From: Populus alba
Lineage: Eukaryota; Streptophyta; Magnoliopsida; Malpighiales; Salicaceae
DNA: 64,000 nt
Assembly (NCBI RefSeq): GCF_005239225.2
Contig: NC_133299.1
Location: 6,514,967-6,578,966, forward strand
Reading direction: 5' to 3'
The first letter of the stretch is position 1. Each line of letters begins with the position of its first letter. A program made the position numbers and the translations under genes. This document shows positions 34,110-44,899 of the stretch, in pieces. Below the pieces are notes generated by a model. It did not search any database. It was not told the origin of the DNA and worked only from the letters and a program-made list of their open reading frames with translations.

Positions 34110-34589
34110 ATTTTGTTTCTTGAGAATTTTGTTAATAATATAATAGTACACATGTAGAAAATTAATTAATATTTTTATAACTTTTTTAACCAATATTTAT
34201 TTTGACATTGCATGTTATCTTTTTAAATTTATGTTTTTTTTCTTCAATATATATTTACAAAACATAAAATTAACATTCCGACCCTGGTTCGTGGTCAAAC
34301 GACATCAACCAAATCAGAAAGAAGCCATTGACATGGGCTTTTATTTGTTTGTTGTAAATTGAAATCTCTATCTAGGCCCATCAAATATTGACAGCTTCCA
34401 TTGTTTAGGCAGTGGCCTTATCACGGATGCAGATCAAGATTTTCAGATTTCAATATTGCCACACAGAACATTTGTTTTTCCTTTTGTTTCCGATAAAAAA
34501 AAAATTCGTTGAAGGAATTTCAACTAAGTAATGTGAGGGAATTTCTTAGCTAGCTAAACATATGAAAGGATATGTTTGGAATTGTGATA
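33401..34589. other. AT-rich intergenic DNA
   Basis: Nothing recognised except a (TA)n microsatellite at 34,078-34,106. A 76-codon minus-strand frame at 33,680-33,910 has no motif. Confidence 0.35.
34078..34106. repeat. (TA)n microsatellite
   Basis: TA run of about 29 bp. Confidence 0.9.
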
Positions 34590-34790
34590 GCGGTGATGAT
34601 TCAAAGTGTTTTACGTTTGGAAATATATTAAAATAATTTTTTTTTATTTTTTAAAATTATTTTTAGTATCAGCATAACAAAATGATCTAAAAATGTAAAA
34701 TTATTTTTTATTTTAATTTTTTTTTAAAATTAAAAAAAAAAAAACACATTTTGCATCACCTTTCAAAAGACACCCTAAATAGTAATAAGC
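34590..34790. repeat. AT-rich MITE-like dispersed repeat, copy 5
   Basis: 'tttggaaatatattaaaata', 'ttaaaattatttttagtatc' and 'agcataacaaaatgatctaa' are present. The ends 'gtgatagcggtgatgattc' and 'ttgcatcacctttcaaaag' are partly inverted to one another (GGTGATG/CATCACC), the best terminal inverted repeat evidence for this family in the window. Confidence 0.65.
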
Positions 34791-35099
34791 AAATTAGAAT
34801 CCTTACAAGAAGTTGCGACCTCAAAACTCAACGTTATTAGGTGGTTAAAATGCCGACTGTGAATAACACCTGAGTTCCAGCACAAAAAAATGAAGCCCAT
34901 TTATATATATATGAAGCATAACTATAGCCCATCATAAATTTGGAAGCTCAACCGAAAGGAGGTAAGGTAATCATTAACAAAGCCTAACTATATGAAAAAT
35001 AACTTTTGATTTCATGATTTAAAGTTAAAAGGTTTTTTTTTACATGTCAAATAAATTATAACTTATGTCCTAGTCAAGGCACCTTCTTCTTATTAGGAT

Positions 35100-35320
35100 T
35101 CTAAATGCATGTTTGATTTTGCTGCATACACAATGGTTTCAAAAATCTAATTTGTTTTTTGCTTGAAATTATAATTTTAAGTGTTTTTGAATTGTTTTGA
35201 TGTGCTGATATTAAAAATAAAATTTTAAAAATAAAAAAATATTTTAATATATTTATAAGTAAGAAATATTTTAAAAAACAATCGATATTACAACATTAAA
35301 CCAGCTCTAAAACACGTGTA
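35100..35320. repeat. AT-rich MITE-like dispersed repeat, copy 6 (inverted)
   Basis: 'ttttgatgtgctgatattaa', 'aaataaaattttaaaaataa' and 'atattttaatatatttataa', in opposite orientation to copy 5. Confidence 0.65.
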
Positions 35321-35439
35321 AGGCAAGAAACCGTTGGTTAGTTTGTTCATTTGATGTCCCTGTTTTCCTATTATATTTGGTTCAAAAAGAGAAAAAAAAT
35401 AACAAGGAGATGAAGAAAGTTGCAGGCAAAAAGTACTAA

Positions 35440-36440
35440 CACGAGACCAAGACGAAATCCCAAATGAGATATTGTCACTTTCATGATTTTTACATCTAAA
35501 GTGTTACGTGGTTAGCGCTATGACCCAGACTCAGTTAAATGTTTTCTAACATTAAAAAATGTCCGAATAATGATAGAGGTAACCTAGTTTAATTTGAACA
35601 ATACACGATTTCAGATATAAAATCAGGATAATTTTGTAAAAATTAAAATAAAAAAATCACAAAGTTTAAAGATCAATAACTTAATATCAAATAATGAAAG
35701 TAAAAAATATCAGTTTTTTTTAAAAGGAACGTCAACGAAAAATACCTGAGTCATCCCGGATTAACTCTACTAACCCGCAAAGCGCAATATGAGATTTAGA
35801 TTAAAAACTTAATTTTTTTTTTAAAAGGACCTAGAAAAAAAGACCAAACTTAAATCAGTAATAATAATAATAAATGATGGTAAAACACTTGAGCCAACAT
35901 GTGTTAACTTGATTAATTCACACCTGGTAGAACCCCGCAAAAAGGTAAGTAAGAAAAATCATAAAACTCAAGGTCTAATAACTCAATGTCGAATGATAAA
36001 ATATAAAAATAATCAATTTTTAAAAAGGAGTTAAAAAAGGCTAAATTGCCATTATCTTCAAAATTGGTGGCTCAGGTCACGAGACCGGGATTGTAGAAGA
36101 CATATAAGAAAAAAATAACAAAACAAAATTCTCAATTATAAAAAAAATTAAAAATTAAAACAAATAACAATCAAAACAATAAAGACTAAATCTTGTAAAA
36201 AAAATAAATAGAAAAATAATTAGGAATTAAATTGAAAAACAAAATAAATGGAAAAACAGATTAAAAAATAGCAATAAGATAAATGAGGACTAAAACTGCA
36301 TACAAAATAAATAAAATGATGTAGGAGAAAATTGAAAAAAATAATCTAACAAAGGATAAGAAAATAACAATAAAAATAATGAGAACTAAATTGGATTAAA
36401 AAAATCAATTGAAATAAAATGCTGAGAAATGAAATTAAAA
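35440..36440. repeat. Degenerate dispersed repeat with recurring 'aactcaatgtc' and 'ttaacttgattaa' motifs
   Basis: Three or four poorly conserved blocks of roughly 190 bp share an order of motifs: an acc/gacc-rich 'gactcagttaa..ttaactcta..aacccgcaa' part, then 'aaaatcacaaagtttaaag', 'atcaataacttaatatcaaa' and 'taatgaaagtaaaaa'. The part after 36,100 is dominated by 'actaaattgaaaaacaaa' variants. No coding capacity. Low-complexity drift makes unit limits uncertain. Confidence 0.4.
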
Positions 36441-37045
36441 AAATAATAAATTTCAAAAAGCATTAAAAAACAAAAATGATGACCAAATGTAAGATAAACG
36501 CAAACTAATGTATACAATTGAATTTTTTAAGGCTTGACGAGAATATCGATGCTCAAGAGAGAAAAAAGAGAGGAAGGAGCAAAAAAAATTCAGTGTCACA
36601 TAACCGCCGTAAATCGAATTACAATGTGCCACCTTATTAGCTATGTTGTCACTATACGTGTCGTATGACATAATGATAGGTAGTTTTTGGCCATCATACG
36701 ACTCTGCATGCACTGTTAGAAAGTCGCTGGAGATGACTAAGCATTCACACATGTTTGCAAAATTTTTTATTAATATTTTAATATGTGAAATTACTAAATA
36801 ACCACTAAGAGCATCTGAATATTATAGAAAAACCATATTGTAATTATGAAAATCTAATTTCAAATTTGCTTTAGTTTTTTTTTTTTTTTAAAAAAAAGGT
36901 ATAAACTATCATTTCACTGTGATAAAATATGAAAAGACAAAAAACCCTCTATTCAAGTTCAATATTTTTTAACTTTTAAGGGTATTTAAGTCATCTTGTT
37001 GTGCAAAGAAAATAGAAAAAAAGACAAGAAAGCCCTTAAATAAAA

Positions 37046-37091
<46 letters not shown>

Positions 37092-37320
37092 CTTTTAAGA
37101 ACAACAAAGTGATTTTACTATAAAAAAAAAAATAAACAAATAAAATTATCTCTAATCAATATACTAATAATCATTGGAATATCCCATAGAAAAGATATTT
37201 TATCATCGTTAGCTAAGGGGTAAAACAATAAATACATGGTGTGTTGTTTCTTAGGTTACATTACATCACCTATCTTTTTAATTAGGTTATCTTATAATAC
37301 TAACATCACTTGTAGTTTGG
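36441..37320. other. Intergenic DNA with (TA)n
   Basis: A 99-codon minus-strand frame at 36,453-36,752 has no recognisable domain. Otherwise AT-rich. Confidence 0.35.
37050..37088. repeat. (TA)n microsatellite
   Basis: TA run of about 39 bp. Confidence 0.95.
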
Positions 37321-37384
37321 CAAGTACCAAAGCCGCACGATTCTTCACCAAACTCTCTATCAACAAAAGAAACTAGTATGGGAC

Positions 37385-37515
37385 TAAAGCTATTTCCTTC
37401 AAAGATGGCATGCATGAAAATCCAAAAGAACTTGCACGAGGAATCGATTATCTCCACCGGCCCTCTCCTATATTATAACATTTGCAAGATAATTCAGTTT
37501 AATATAAGGCAGTTA
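37385..37515 (+). pseudogene. Possible scrap of a receptor-like kinase catalytic domain
   Basis: The plus strand reads 'ELARGIDYLHR' followed by 'PSPIL' and, after a frame change, 'YYNICKIIQFNI'. In plant LRK10-like receptor kinases the region before and across the catalytic loop is 'IARGIEYLHRGC..RILHFDIKPHNILL'. The eight-residue ARGIDYLH match is good, but everything around it is decayed, with stops and no exon continuity. The scrap could be an ancient gene fragment or chance similarity. Confidence 0.25.
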
Positions 37516-37589
37516 AATTTCCTTGATGTGGCTTGATCAAATACCTCAAGTGTACCGTGTCTTGATATTTCTTTCGCTTTGTAGAGCAA

Positions 37590-37800
37590 GATAGTTTTTA
37601 TGTTTTAAAAATATTTATAAAAAAAATTTATATTTTTTTTATTTTAAAATAATATTTGTTAGTGTTTTTTAATTATTTTAATACGCTAATATAAAAAATA
37701 ATTTTTTTAAAATAAAAAAATATATATTTTTAATACTTTTATAAGTGAAAAAGCATTTTAAAAAGTTATCACAACTAAATTTTCAAAACACAATTCCAAG
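37590..37800. repeat. AT-rich MITE-like dispersed repeat, copy 7 (inverted)
   Basis: 'tattttaaaataatatttg', 'attattttaatacgctaata' and 'taaaaaataattttttttaa'; related to copies 3 and 6. Confidence 0.55.
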
Positions 37801-37835
37801 ATTATTTTAATAAACTAATTAAGCTGGCAACCATT

Positions 37836-37838
<3 letters not shown>

Positions 37839-37893
<55 letters not shown>
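37839..37893. repeat. (TA)n microsatellite
   Basis: TA run of about 55 bp. It produces an artificial Ile-Tyr frame in translation. Confidence 0.95.
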
Positions 37894-37895
<2 letters not shown>

Positions 37896-38990
37896 CATTG
37901 GTGTCACTTTCATTTTCAGGATGAGATATCATAAAATATACATGATCAACCCTATCTACAGCTGTTTAAACAGTCTTCTCTGTGATCCACACAAGACTTC
38001 CCCAAGTGATAAAAGTCCCTATAGGAAAGAGAGATCTATATTGCTTTGAAAAGGTGGGGATGGCAATGGTCATTGAAGTGCGAAGCCATGTCCTTGGCAA
38101 GGACAGTCAAAACTAGGTTTTTTTTTTTGCTTTTGCGAGTCATAATCTAGCATATTAGTGGTTAATCACGAGCTTGAGTCACTTGAAGCTCATTATTTTC
38201 TTTGCAAAAACAGAAAACCCTAATATATTATTTGAATCATTTGTCATCAACCTTGTTTGCTGGCTTAATTAGATGGTTAAAGATATAATGGAGGTAGCTC
38301 TTTTTTTTAAAAGGACAAATAACCTTTTTTTCAAAAAAAAAAAAAAACATGAGTCAAGCACGCGCGCCTCCATCAGCCCATTTGCCTGGTTTTTTGGGAC
38401 TAAATTAGTGTTGATACTATACCGGTACCGATAGCGATAGGACTAAATCAAAATTTGGTATTTGCATTCTAATATGGCACTCAAGAGAGAACTAAATGAC
38501 AAACGCTCGCCGGCGACAATGTCCACCTCAAGCAACAGGATAATGGGGTATGATTTTAAATTCGTAGAGCATGGCCTTGTTATTATATTCCATATATTTT
38601 GTCATGATCTAATAAACTATTTTTTCTAATCGAGTGATCAACTCATTTCATCAATTAACTACAAAAACACCATTCACCTGATGAATACAGTATACATTAT
38701 ACAAAAAGAGAGACTAGATCAGAGACAACTCAATTTCTGCCAGTATTTGTTCACCTCTTGATTCCATCTGAGTTTCTGACGAAATCGCGTCCTGTGTACA
38801 CAAAATTTTTGTCCAAGAATTTAACCCAGTTTGCAACTCTAAAGAATATCAGAGAGAGAAATGTATACTGCATGCTTTGCAATTAAAGATGTCATTCTCA
38901 GGTAACGAAATGGATGATAAAGAACCAAGAACCACTGATTCTACAGCATTTTTCCATGAGCATGCGCGCATGCTCCACTGCTGAAATAGA
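37894..38990. other. Intergenic DNA; right part may be a 3'UTR on the minus strand
   Basis: 38,690-38,990 is more complex in sequence than the surroundings and lies directly downstream, on the minus strand, of the candidate terminal exon at 38,991. No other gene evidence. Confidence 0.3.
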
Positions 38991-39339
38991 TCATCTACTG
39001 ACTAGGCATCCCCCACAAGTTTCCTCACCGATGAGAGGTTCCTGAAAAAACCACAAGATGAAGTTATTTTTAAAGTGGAGTGGGCTGAAAGGTTGAGAAT
39101 GAACTAATGGACTCGAGAATCACAAACACTTGTAAAACAAGTCTCATATTCATCTTAGAAGGCTCTCTAATGCTTAAATTATCATAGATATAGGAGTAAA
39201 GAAGCGTTGGAGGCTATGTAGTATGTTTTTAAAGTTTAAAAGTGATGCAACAAAATATATGATTAAAAGAAGAAGAAAAAAAAAAGGTTTGGAATTCCTT
39301 ACCTGTGATTCATGGACGTTGATATTACCATGAACTATG
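38991..39339 (-). pseudogene. Candidate terminal exons of a host gene fragment
   Basis: On the minus strand a strong acceptor (TTTTTTCAG) precedes 39,041-38,991, which reads EPLIGEETCGGCLVSR and then TGA. Upstream, a donor CAG/GTAAGG at 39,302-39,297 closes a short stretch starting after an AG at 39,334 or 39,339. Spliced, they stay in frame as INVHESQ-EPLIGEE. I do not recognise the protein, and no further upstream exons are visible before repeat-like DNA starts near 39.4 kb. It may be a broken gene end, or coincidence. Confidence 0.22.
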
Positions 39340-40178
39340 CTAAATTGCATAAAGACAAGAGTAGAAGGGTAAAAAATATGGTGGTACCTATTTTAGAGAT
39401 AACCATTTAGGATAATAACTCTGAATGGTTGGTGATTCTTTATTAAATGAAAATGTCACTAAAATCATCTATTAGGAATATGCATAGCCTAATATAGTTC
39501 TTGGAGCCTAGTTATTGAAAAAAAAATATGTGAGAATTAATACTTGGTACCACTTATATAGAGTGTAGAAGGAGTAGTTCAAGATCGTGGTATGTTTGTC
39601 TAGCATTAAGCCTTTGAGGTGTGTCTTTTTGGGCTATATGGACACCCGAAACCCAATTTAGAGACTAGTGTGTTATGGGTTTGTGCGGTCAACAAGTTTT
39701 TTAAAGAGAAGATCGATCTTTTCTAGGTTTAATGGAGCAATAAGTTGTTTTATGTTCCCAAACCTAAAGAGGTATACTTCGCGCTCTAGCCTTGAGCCTT
39801 AAGATAAGCATCATAACCCATTAGGGTTTTTAGCTAGTGTTTCTTTTGGGCCCTTTCTTGTATTTTATATCATGGACTTAGTGATCAAGAGTGCAAATCC
39901 CGAGTCCATCAATGGGGTAAAAATAGTAGCCTGTCAATTACTCTTAATATTTTATTACGTAAATAACATAAAGACTTTACTTAGTATATGTCTTACACGC
40001 CTCATTTCTTATTTAGGGGTAAAGAGTGCCTTATTGTTCCTACTTAGATGCAAGAGGGATAACCACGTATGTTCTCATAGTCATGGATACCAAACATGAC
40101 CTATTATCTTTTCATTTATCTCTTTGAATGTCCCAATCATGTGTTTATGTAATCTTAGTTGTCTTTTCATTTTGATTC
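39340..40178. other. Intergenic DNA, nothing recognised
   Basis: Moderately complex sequence with scattered short frames. A 75-codon plus-strand frame at 39,872-40,099 shows no motif. It may be an old transposon fragment. Confidence 0.3.
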
Positions 40179-40531
40179 TATTGAAAGTAAATTGCTTTCT
40201 GTAAATTAGTTGAATCGGTCAACCGCTCAGGATAGAGAAACCAGGTGAAATAAGTTGAAGTGGCCGACCGAATCAGTTGACAAAATACAATTGCTTTTCA
40301 GATTAGGATCTACTTGTATTTATTTAATTCCATGATTGTTTAAGACTTTATGCTTATAAAAGGCTAGTAATTCAATATTATTAACAAAGCATAAAAAGAG
40401 AGAATAACTAAGAGAACTTAAAAAGAAACGCATAATAAAAATATATCTTCCTCTCAATATTCTTTTTGTTCTTGAGTTTTTTGACTTTGCATTACTATTT
40501 TTTATTATCTACCACACCTATCCATTTTCCA
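40179..40531 (+). repeat. 5' LTR of the copia element
   Basis: Aligns with 44,483-44,867: 'ttgaaagtaaa..tttctg', 'cagattaggatct', 'ataaaaggctagtaattcaa', 'tattattaa', 'gagttttttgactttgcatt' and 'ctatcc..cttcca' occur in order. TATAAAAGGC-like promoter sequence ('gcttataaaaggctag') lies near 40,352. Both LTRs contain imperfect inverted 'gttgaccggttgaac'-like motifs. Confidence 0.8.
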
Positions 40532-40536
40532 AAAAG

Positions 40537-40549
40537 TGATATAGAGGTT
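40537..40549 (+). other. Degenerate primer binding site of the copia element
   Basis: TGATATAGAGGTT, a mutated form of TGGTATCAGAGC(T), the initiator-tRNA-Met primer site typical of plant copia elements, lies a few bases after the LTR end. Confidence 0.65.
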
Positions 40550-40565
40550 GTTTTGATTGTTTATC

Positions 40566-41300
40566 ATGGCCAATCCAAACTTTTCACTTTAATGTCCTAG
40601 GTTGACAAATGACAACTATGAAACTTGGTGTATTCATGTAAAAGCTTGGCTAGATTCCCAAGATATATAAGGGATAATTAAAAGAGGCTTTGAAAAGCAT
40701 ATAGATAAAGTAACATTGATTTCATCCAAAATAGAGGTTGTGGAAAATGCACGATGGAAGGATCAACAATGTTTGATGATACTACTTTTAAGCTAGTGGT
40801 AAACACAACCACCACCAAACAAGCATTAAAGGTTTTGCAACAATCAAACCAAGGTGCTGACAATATAAGACAGATACATCTAAAAAAGCTATCTGGTGAC
40901 TTTGAAAAGTTACATATGTTTAAATCGAAGAATATTTTAGAATACTTTGCAAGAGAATTAGCCATATACAATCAAATGAAGAGATATGAGGAGAAGATAG
41001 AAGAGACATATGTGGTAGAGAAGATAATATGCTCGTTGCAAAAAAAGTTATGTTATATGATGGTTGTGATAGAGGAGTCATAAAATATAGATGTTCTTTT
41101 AATACAAGGTCTTATGGGAAAATTACAAGCTCATGGGGAAAGAGTCAATGAAATTTAAAAAGATGTGGGTGCATAAGCACTTTTTTCAAAGTAAGATGGT
41201 TCTAAATATTCCTACAGGGGTAGAAGACTTGGGCAAGGAAGAGGAAGATGAGGTAGATACATACTTAGAAGAGAAGGCCTTAACAGCCTTAACAGGTTCA
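40566..41300 (+). pseudogene. Copia gag (UBN2 domain), disrupted
   Basis: Starts 'MANPNFSL', stop, then 'PRLTNDNYETWCIHVKAWL', matching the copia gag start. The longest open part (40,754-41,083) contains 'QALKVLQQSNQGADNIRQIH' and 'LKKLSGDFEKLHM', then 'YFARELAIYNQMKRYEEKI' and 'KIICSLQKKL', the UBN2 pattern 'LQ..Y.G...V....L..L...FE.L.M..ESI.EY......I.N.....GE...D..VV.K.L.SL...'. Further similarity ('LQAHGERVNE') continues to about 41.3 kb. No intact reading frame spans it. Confidence 0.8.
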
Positions 41301-41379
41301 CCGGTCGATCGCATGAAGCAAATCGTCTTGTTACGAAAAAAGAAAAAAAAGGCAACCTATTACTAGTCCATCTTGAACA

Positions 41380-42480
41380 AAAGCAAGCTATGGAAAACAT
41401 GTGGTATCTAGATAATGGTGCCAGCAATCACATGTATGGAGATAAAGACAAGTTTATGGAACTTGATGAATCAATTAAAGGTAATGTCACATTTGCAAAT
41501 CATTCGAAGGTTTCCATCAAAGGAAAATGTATAATTCTTATAAAAATTAAAAAATGAAAGTCATCAATTTATTGGTGATGTCTATTATATCCTTACTATA
41601 AAAAATCAATATATCAAGTTTTGGACAATTGTTGGAGAAGGGTTATGAGAATAAGATGAAAGATTGTACTTTGACATTATTTAATACTCATAGAGCTATG
41701 ATTGTAAAGGTAACCATGAAAAAGAACATTATGTTTTTGCTAAACATAGAGACAAATGTGCCTAAACACTTAAAGACATGTGTAAAATATGAGACTTGGA
41801 TTTTGCATATGAGACTTGGGCATGTAAACTTTGATAGCTTGAAGATGATAACATAAAAAGAGATGTTAAAGGGTTTACCATCCATTATATATCCAAATCA
41901 ATTGTGTGAAGGATGTTTAGTGGGTAAACAATTTCATAAAAGCTTTTCCAAAGGAGTCTACATAAAAAGAAAGTCAACCTTTACAAGAAATACATGCTGA
42001 TGTTTGTGGTCCTACCAAACCATGTTTGTTTGATAAAAATCTATATTTTCTACTTTTTATTGATGTTTATAGTAAAAAAATTAGGTATACTTATTAAAAG
42101 AAAAGTTTAATATGTTTAGTTATTTCAAAAAGTTTAAGGCACTAGTTGAAAAAGAAAATGAGTATTCTATAAAATCACTTATGATGGATAGGGGGTGATT
42201 TTTTTTTTTCCTAGTGATTTTAATAAGTTTTGTGAAGATCATGATATAAAAAGACTCCTAACAGTGCTTAGATCTTTATAACAAAATAGCATAGTGGAGA
42301 GAAAAAAATAGAAGCACCTCAATATGGTAAGAAATATGCTTAAAACCAAGTAGATGCCTAAAGAGTTTTGGGTCAAAGTTATAAATTGTGCAATGCAATT
42401 GTCAAGTAGGTGTCATGCTAAAGGCTTGAATGACATAACTCCCTAAGAAACATAGAGTGGAAGAAAGCCAAATGTTTTTC
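41380..42480 (+). pseudogene. Copia protease, pre-integrase and integrase region, disrupted
   Basis: 'WYLDNGASNHMYGDKDKF' at about 41,403-41,460 is the protease active-site region (D-S/N-G-A-S-NHM), which cleaves the polyprotein. 'ILHMRLGHVNFDSLKMI' (about 41,800-41,852) is the gag-pre-integrase zinc-binding motif. 'CEGCLVGKQFHKSF' near 41.9 kb completes the HHCC finger. The integrase core follows to about 42.48 kb with stops and a T-run at 42,198-42,211. Confidence 0.8.
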
Positions 42481-42959
42481 ACTTTAGAGGTTTTGAAAGC
42501 ATTGATTATGTGCACGTGGATGATCAAGTAAGGACCAAGCTAAATGACAATAGCAAAATGACAATCTTTGTAGGCTATGACTAAAAGTTCAAAGAATATA
42601 AGCTTTACAACCCCTAATGAAGGAAATATGGTGATTATTAGGGATGTTGAGTATGATAAAGAAGGAGTATGGGATTGAGAGGTAGATGATGTTAAGAAAT
42701 ATGATTTTCTATCGGTTCTTAATAAAAGGGAGGAGAGCTATAAAGATCATCAAGATCAAGCCACATCTCTACAATCCCTAATGGTGTTATCTTTACCTTT
42801 ATCTTATTGTTTTAATGGAAGTGCGAGTAGTGGCAACCTATCAAATCCACCAGAAAGAATAAGAAATCTTAATGAGTTATATGAGGTAACTACTTTTATT
42901 GATGACGATGTACCCTTATAGTGTCACCTTGTTATATGTGATCCTATAGTGTTTGAAGA

Positions 42960-43076
42960 AGTAATAAAAGATGCAAAATAAATAATTTATATGGATAAAA
43001 AGATTGCATTAATTAAAAAGAATGAAACATGGAAATTGGTTCCTAGACTAAGTGGAAAGAATTCAATTAGTGTCAA

Positions 43077-43112
<36 letters not shown>

Positions 43113-43570
43113 AATGCCAAAAAAAAGAGGTAAAGAGATACAAGGCAATGTTAGTGGCAAAAGGCTATAGTAAAAAATATGAGATTGATTATGATGAAGT
43201 ATTTGCTCTAATTTCTAGATTGGAGACTATTCAATTAATCATTGTCACCACTGCCCAATATAGATAGAAAATCTATCAAATAGATGTAAAATCAGTCTTT
43301 CTAAATGGTTTTTTTGAGGATGAGTTCTACATTAAGCAACTTATGAGTTATGAAGTGAAAGAACATAAAAACAAAAGTTTAAAGTTGAATAAAGCCTTAT
43401 ATGAATTGAAACAAGCCCCAAAAGCTTGGTATAGTCACATTGATGACTATTTTTTAAATAATATATTTGTAAAATACCCCTATGAATATGCTAACTAGTA
43501 AAGATAACAGAGAGTGGTGATACTTTTATTGTATGCTTGTATGTGGATGACTTGATCTTTACATGAAATA
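42960..43570 (+). pseudogene. Copia reverse transcriptase, disrupted by a (TA)n expansion
   Basis: 'KNETWKLVPRLSGKNSI' leads into the segment normally reading WVYK.K, where a TA microsatellite now sits. Then come 'VKRYKAMLVAKGYSKKYEID' and 'YDEVFALISRLETI', 'VKSVFLNGFFEDEFYIKQ', 'LNKALYELKQAPKAWYS' and 'CLYVDDLIFT'. The catalytic YVDD is intact, but stops and the microsatellite destroy the frame. RT synthesises the element's DNA. Confidence 0.85.
43078..43109. repeat. (TA)n microsatellite inside the copia RT
   Basis: A TA run of about 32 bp between the codons for KNSISVK and those for ECQKKEVKRYKAML. It appears to have grown from the TAT/GTATAT codons of the conserved WVYK motif. Confidence 0.9.
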
Positions 43571-43684
43571 ATTCGAAGATGTTTAAAGACTTCAAGTAAG
43601 TGATGATCAAGGAGTTTAAGATGAAGGATATTTGTCTTATACTTCTTAGGGATTAAGATAAAAAAAGAAAAAGATGAAATTTTT

Positions 43685-44450
43685 GTGATTCATGAGAAGT
43701 TTGTAAGGGAGGTTCCCAAGAAGTTTAAGATAGAGAATTGCACAAAAGTAAATACTCCGATTGAGTATGGAGTAAAGATGTCAAATAATAATGAAGAAGA
43801 GAAGATAAAGTCTACAACATTCAAAAGCTTAGTTGGGATTTTAAGGTATTTGAAATGCATTTATTCGAACATTTTTTTTAGAGTAGGACTTATAAGTAGA
43901 TTTATGGAGACACCAATTATGACACACTACAAATAATTGAAGTGAATTCTTTGATATATCAAAGGTATTGTTAATTTTAGTTTATTATAATTGCTTTGAA
44001 CTTGTGGTTTATAGTAATAATGATTGAGCTGGAGATATGAATGATAGAAAGAGCACCATGAGTTTTGTTTTTTATATGGGAGACATAACGTTCACATAGA
44101 GTTTAAAAAAGCAATATATAGTCATTTTATTAACATGTGAAGCTGAATATGTAGTTACTACATCATGAGTTTATTATTCCATATGGCTAAAGAGATTATT
44201 AAAGGAATTGTGAATGCCACAAGAGAAGCCTATTTAAATTTATTTGGATAACTCACTAGTCATTGCATTAGTAAAGAATCCAGTATTTCTTGACAGAAGT
44301 AAACATATTGACACAAGATTTCACTACCTATAAGATTGCATTGCAAATAAGAAATTTAAAGTCAAGTATGTGAAGACACAAGACCAAGTCGTGAATATCT
44401 TCACAAAGCCACTCAAATATTATGTTTTTATCAAGATGAGAGATATGTAA
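43685..44450 (+). pseudogene. Copia RT C-terminus and RNase H, disrupted
   Basis: 'CTKVNTPIEYGVKMSNN' and 'TTFKSLVGILRYL' form the RT-connection region. RNase H follows: 'GDMNDRKSTMSFVFYMGD', 'LLTCEAEYV', 'IYLDNSLVIALVKNPVF' and 'DRSKHIDTRFHYL'. Several stops interrupt them. The final 'TKPLKYYVF' near 44.41 kb marks the end of pol just before the purine tract and the 3' LTR. Confidence 0.85.
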
Positions 44451-44482
44451 GGAGTTATAAAAAAATCAAGTTTAAATGGAGA

Positions 44483-44867
44483 TGTTGAAAGTAAACTGAT
44501 TTCTGAAAACTAGTTGAACTGATCAACTGGTTGTGAATAGGTTGACCGGTTGAGACAGAGTAATAGGGTAAAATAAGTTAAAGTGGTTGACTAGTTAAGA
44601 AATAATCAACTGGTTCAACCAACAAAAAACAATTTATGTTTAGATTAGGATCTTGTTTTTAATTCCTTAATTGTCTAGGACTTTATTCCTATAAAAGACT
44701 AGTAATTCAATATTATTAATATTACACAAAAAAAGAGAATAAGTAAGAGAGTTTAAAGAGAAACACTTAATAAAACTATATATTCCTCTCAATCATCTTC
44801 TTCTTCTTGAGTTTTTTGACTTTGCATTATTGTTTTTTTATCTTCTACAACACCTATCCCTCTTCCA
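44483..44867 (+). repeat. 3' LTR of the copia element
   Basis: Begins TGTTGAAAGTAAAC after the purine-rich 'aaatggaga', contains 'tataaaagactagtaattca', and ends near '..tatccctcttcca'. About 385 bp, diverged from the 5' LTR. Confidence 0.8.
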
Positions 44868-44899
44868 ATAGTTTCCTTATGAATTTCATTATGATAGAG

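Larger units (their letters stand above)
40179..44867 (+). mobile_element. Decayed full-structure Ty1/copia retrotransposon
   Basis: Flanking LTRs (40,179-40,531 and 44,483-44,867) enclose, in copia order, a primer binding site, gag, protease, integrase, RT and RNase H, all interrupted by stops and small frameshifts. LTR divergence is considerable, the first LTR has lost its TG start (TATTGAAAG versus TGTTGAAAG), and the flanking pentamers do not match, so the insertion is old. The 3' LTR is preceded by the purine-rich 'aaatggaga'. Total length of about 4.7 kb is normal for plant copia. Confidence 0.88.

Noticed and set aside
37834..38049. Poly Ile-Tyr open frames such as those at 1,926-2,198 and 37,834-38,049
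   Set aside because: They are translations of (TA)n microsatellites.
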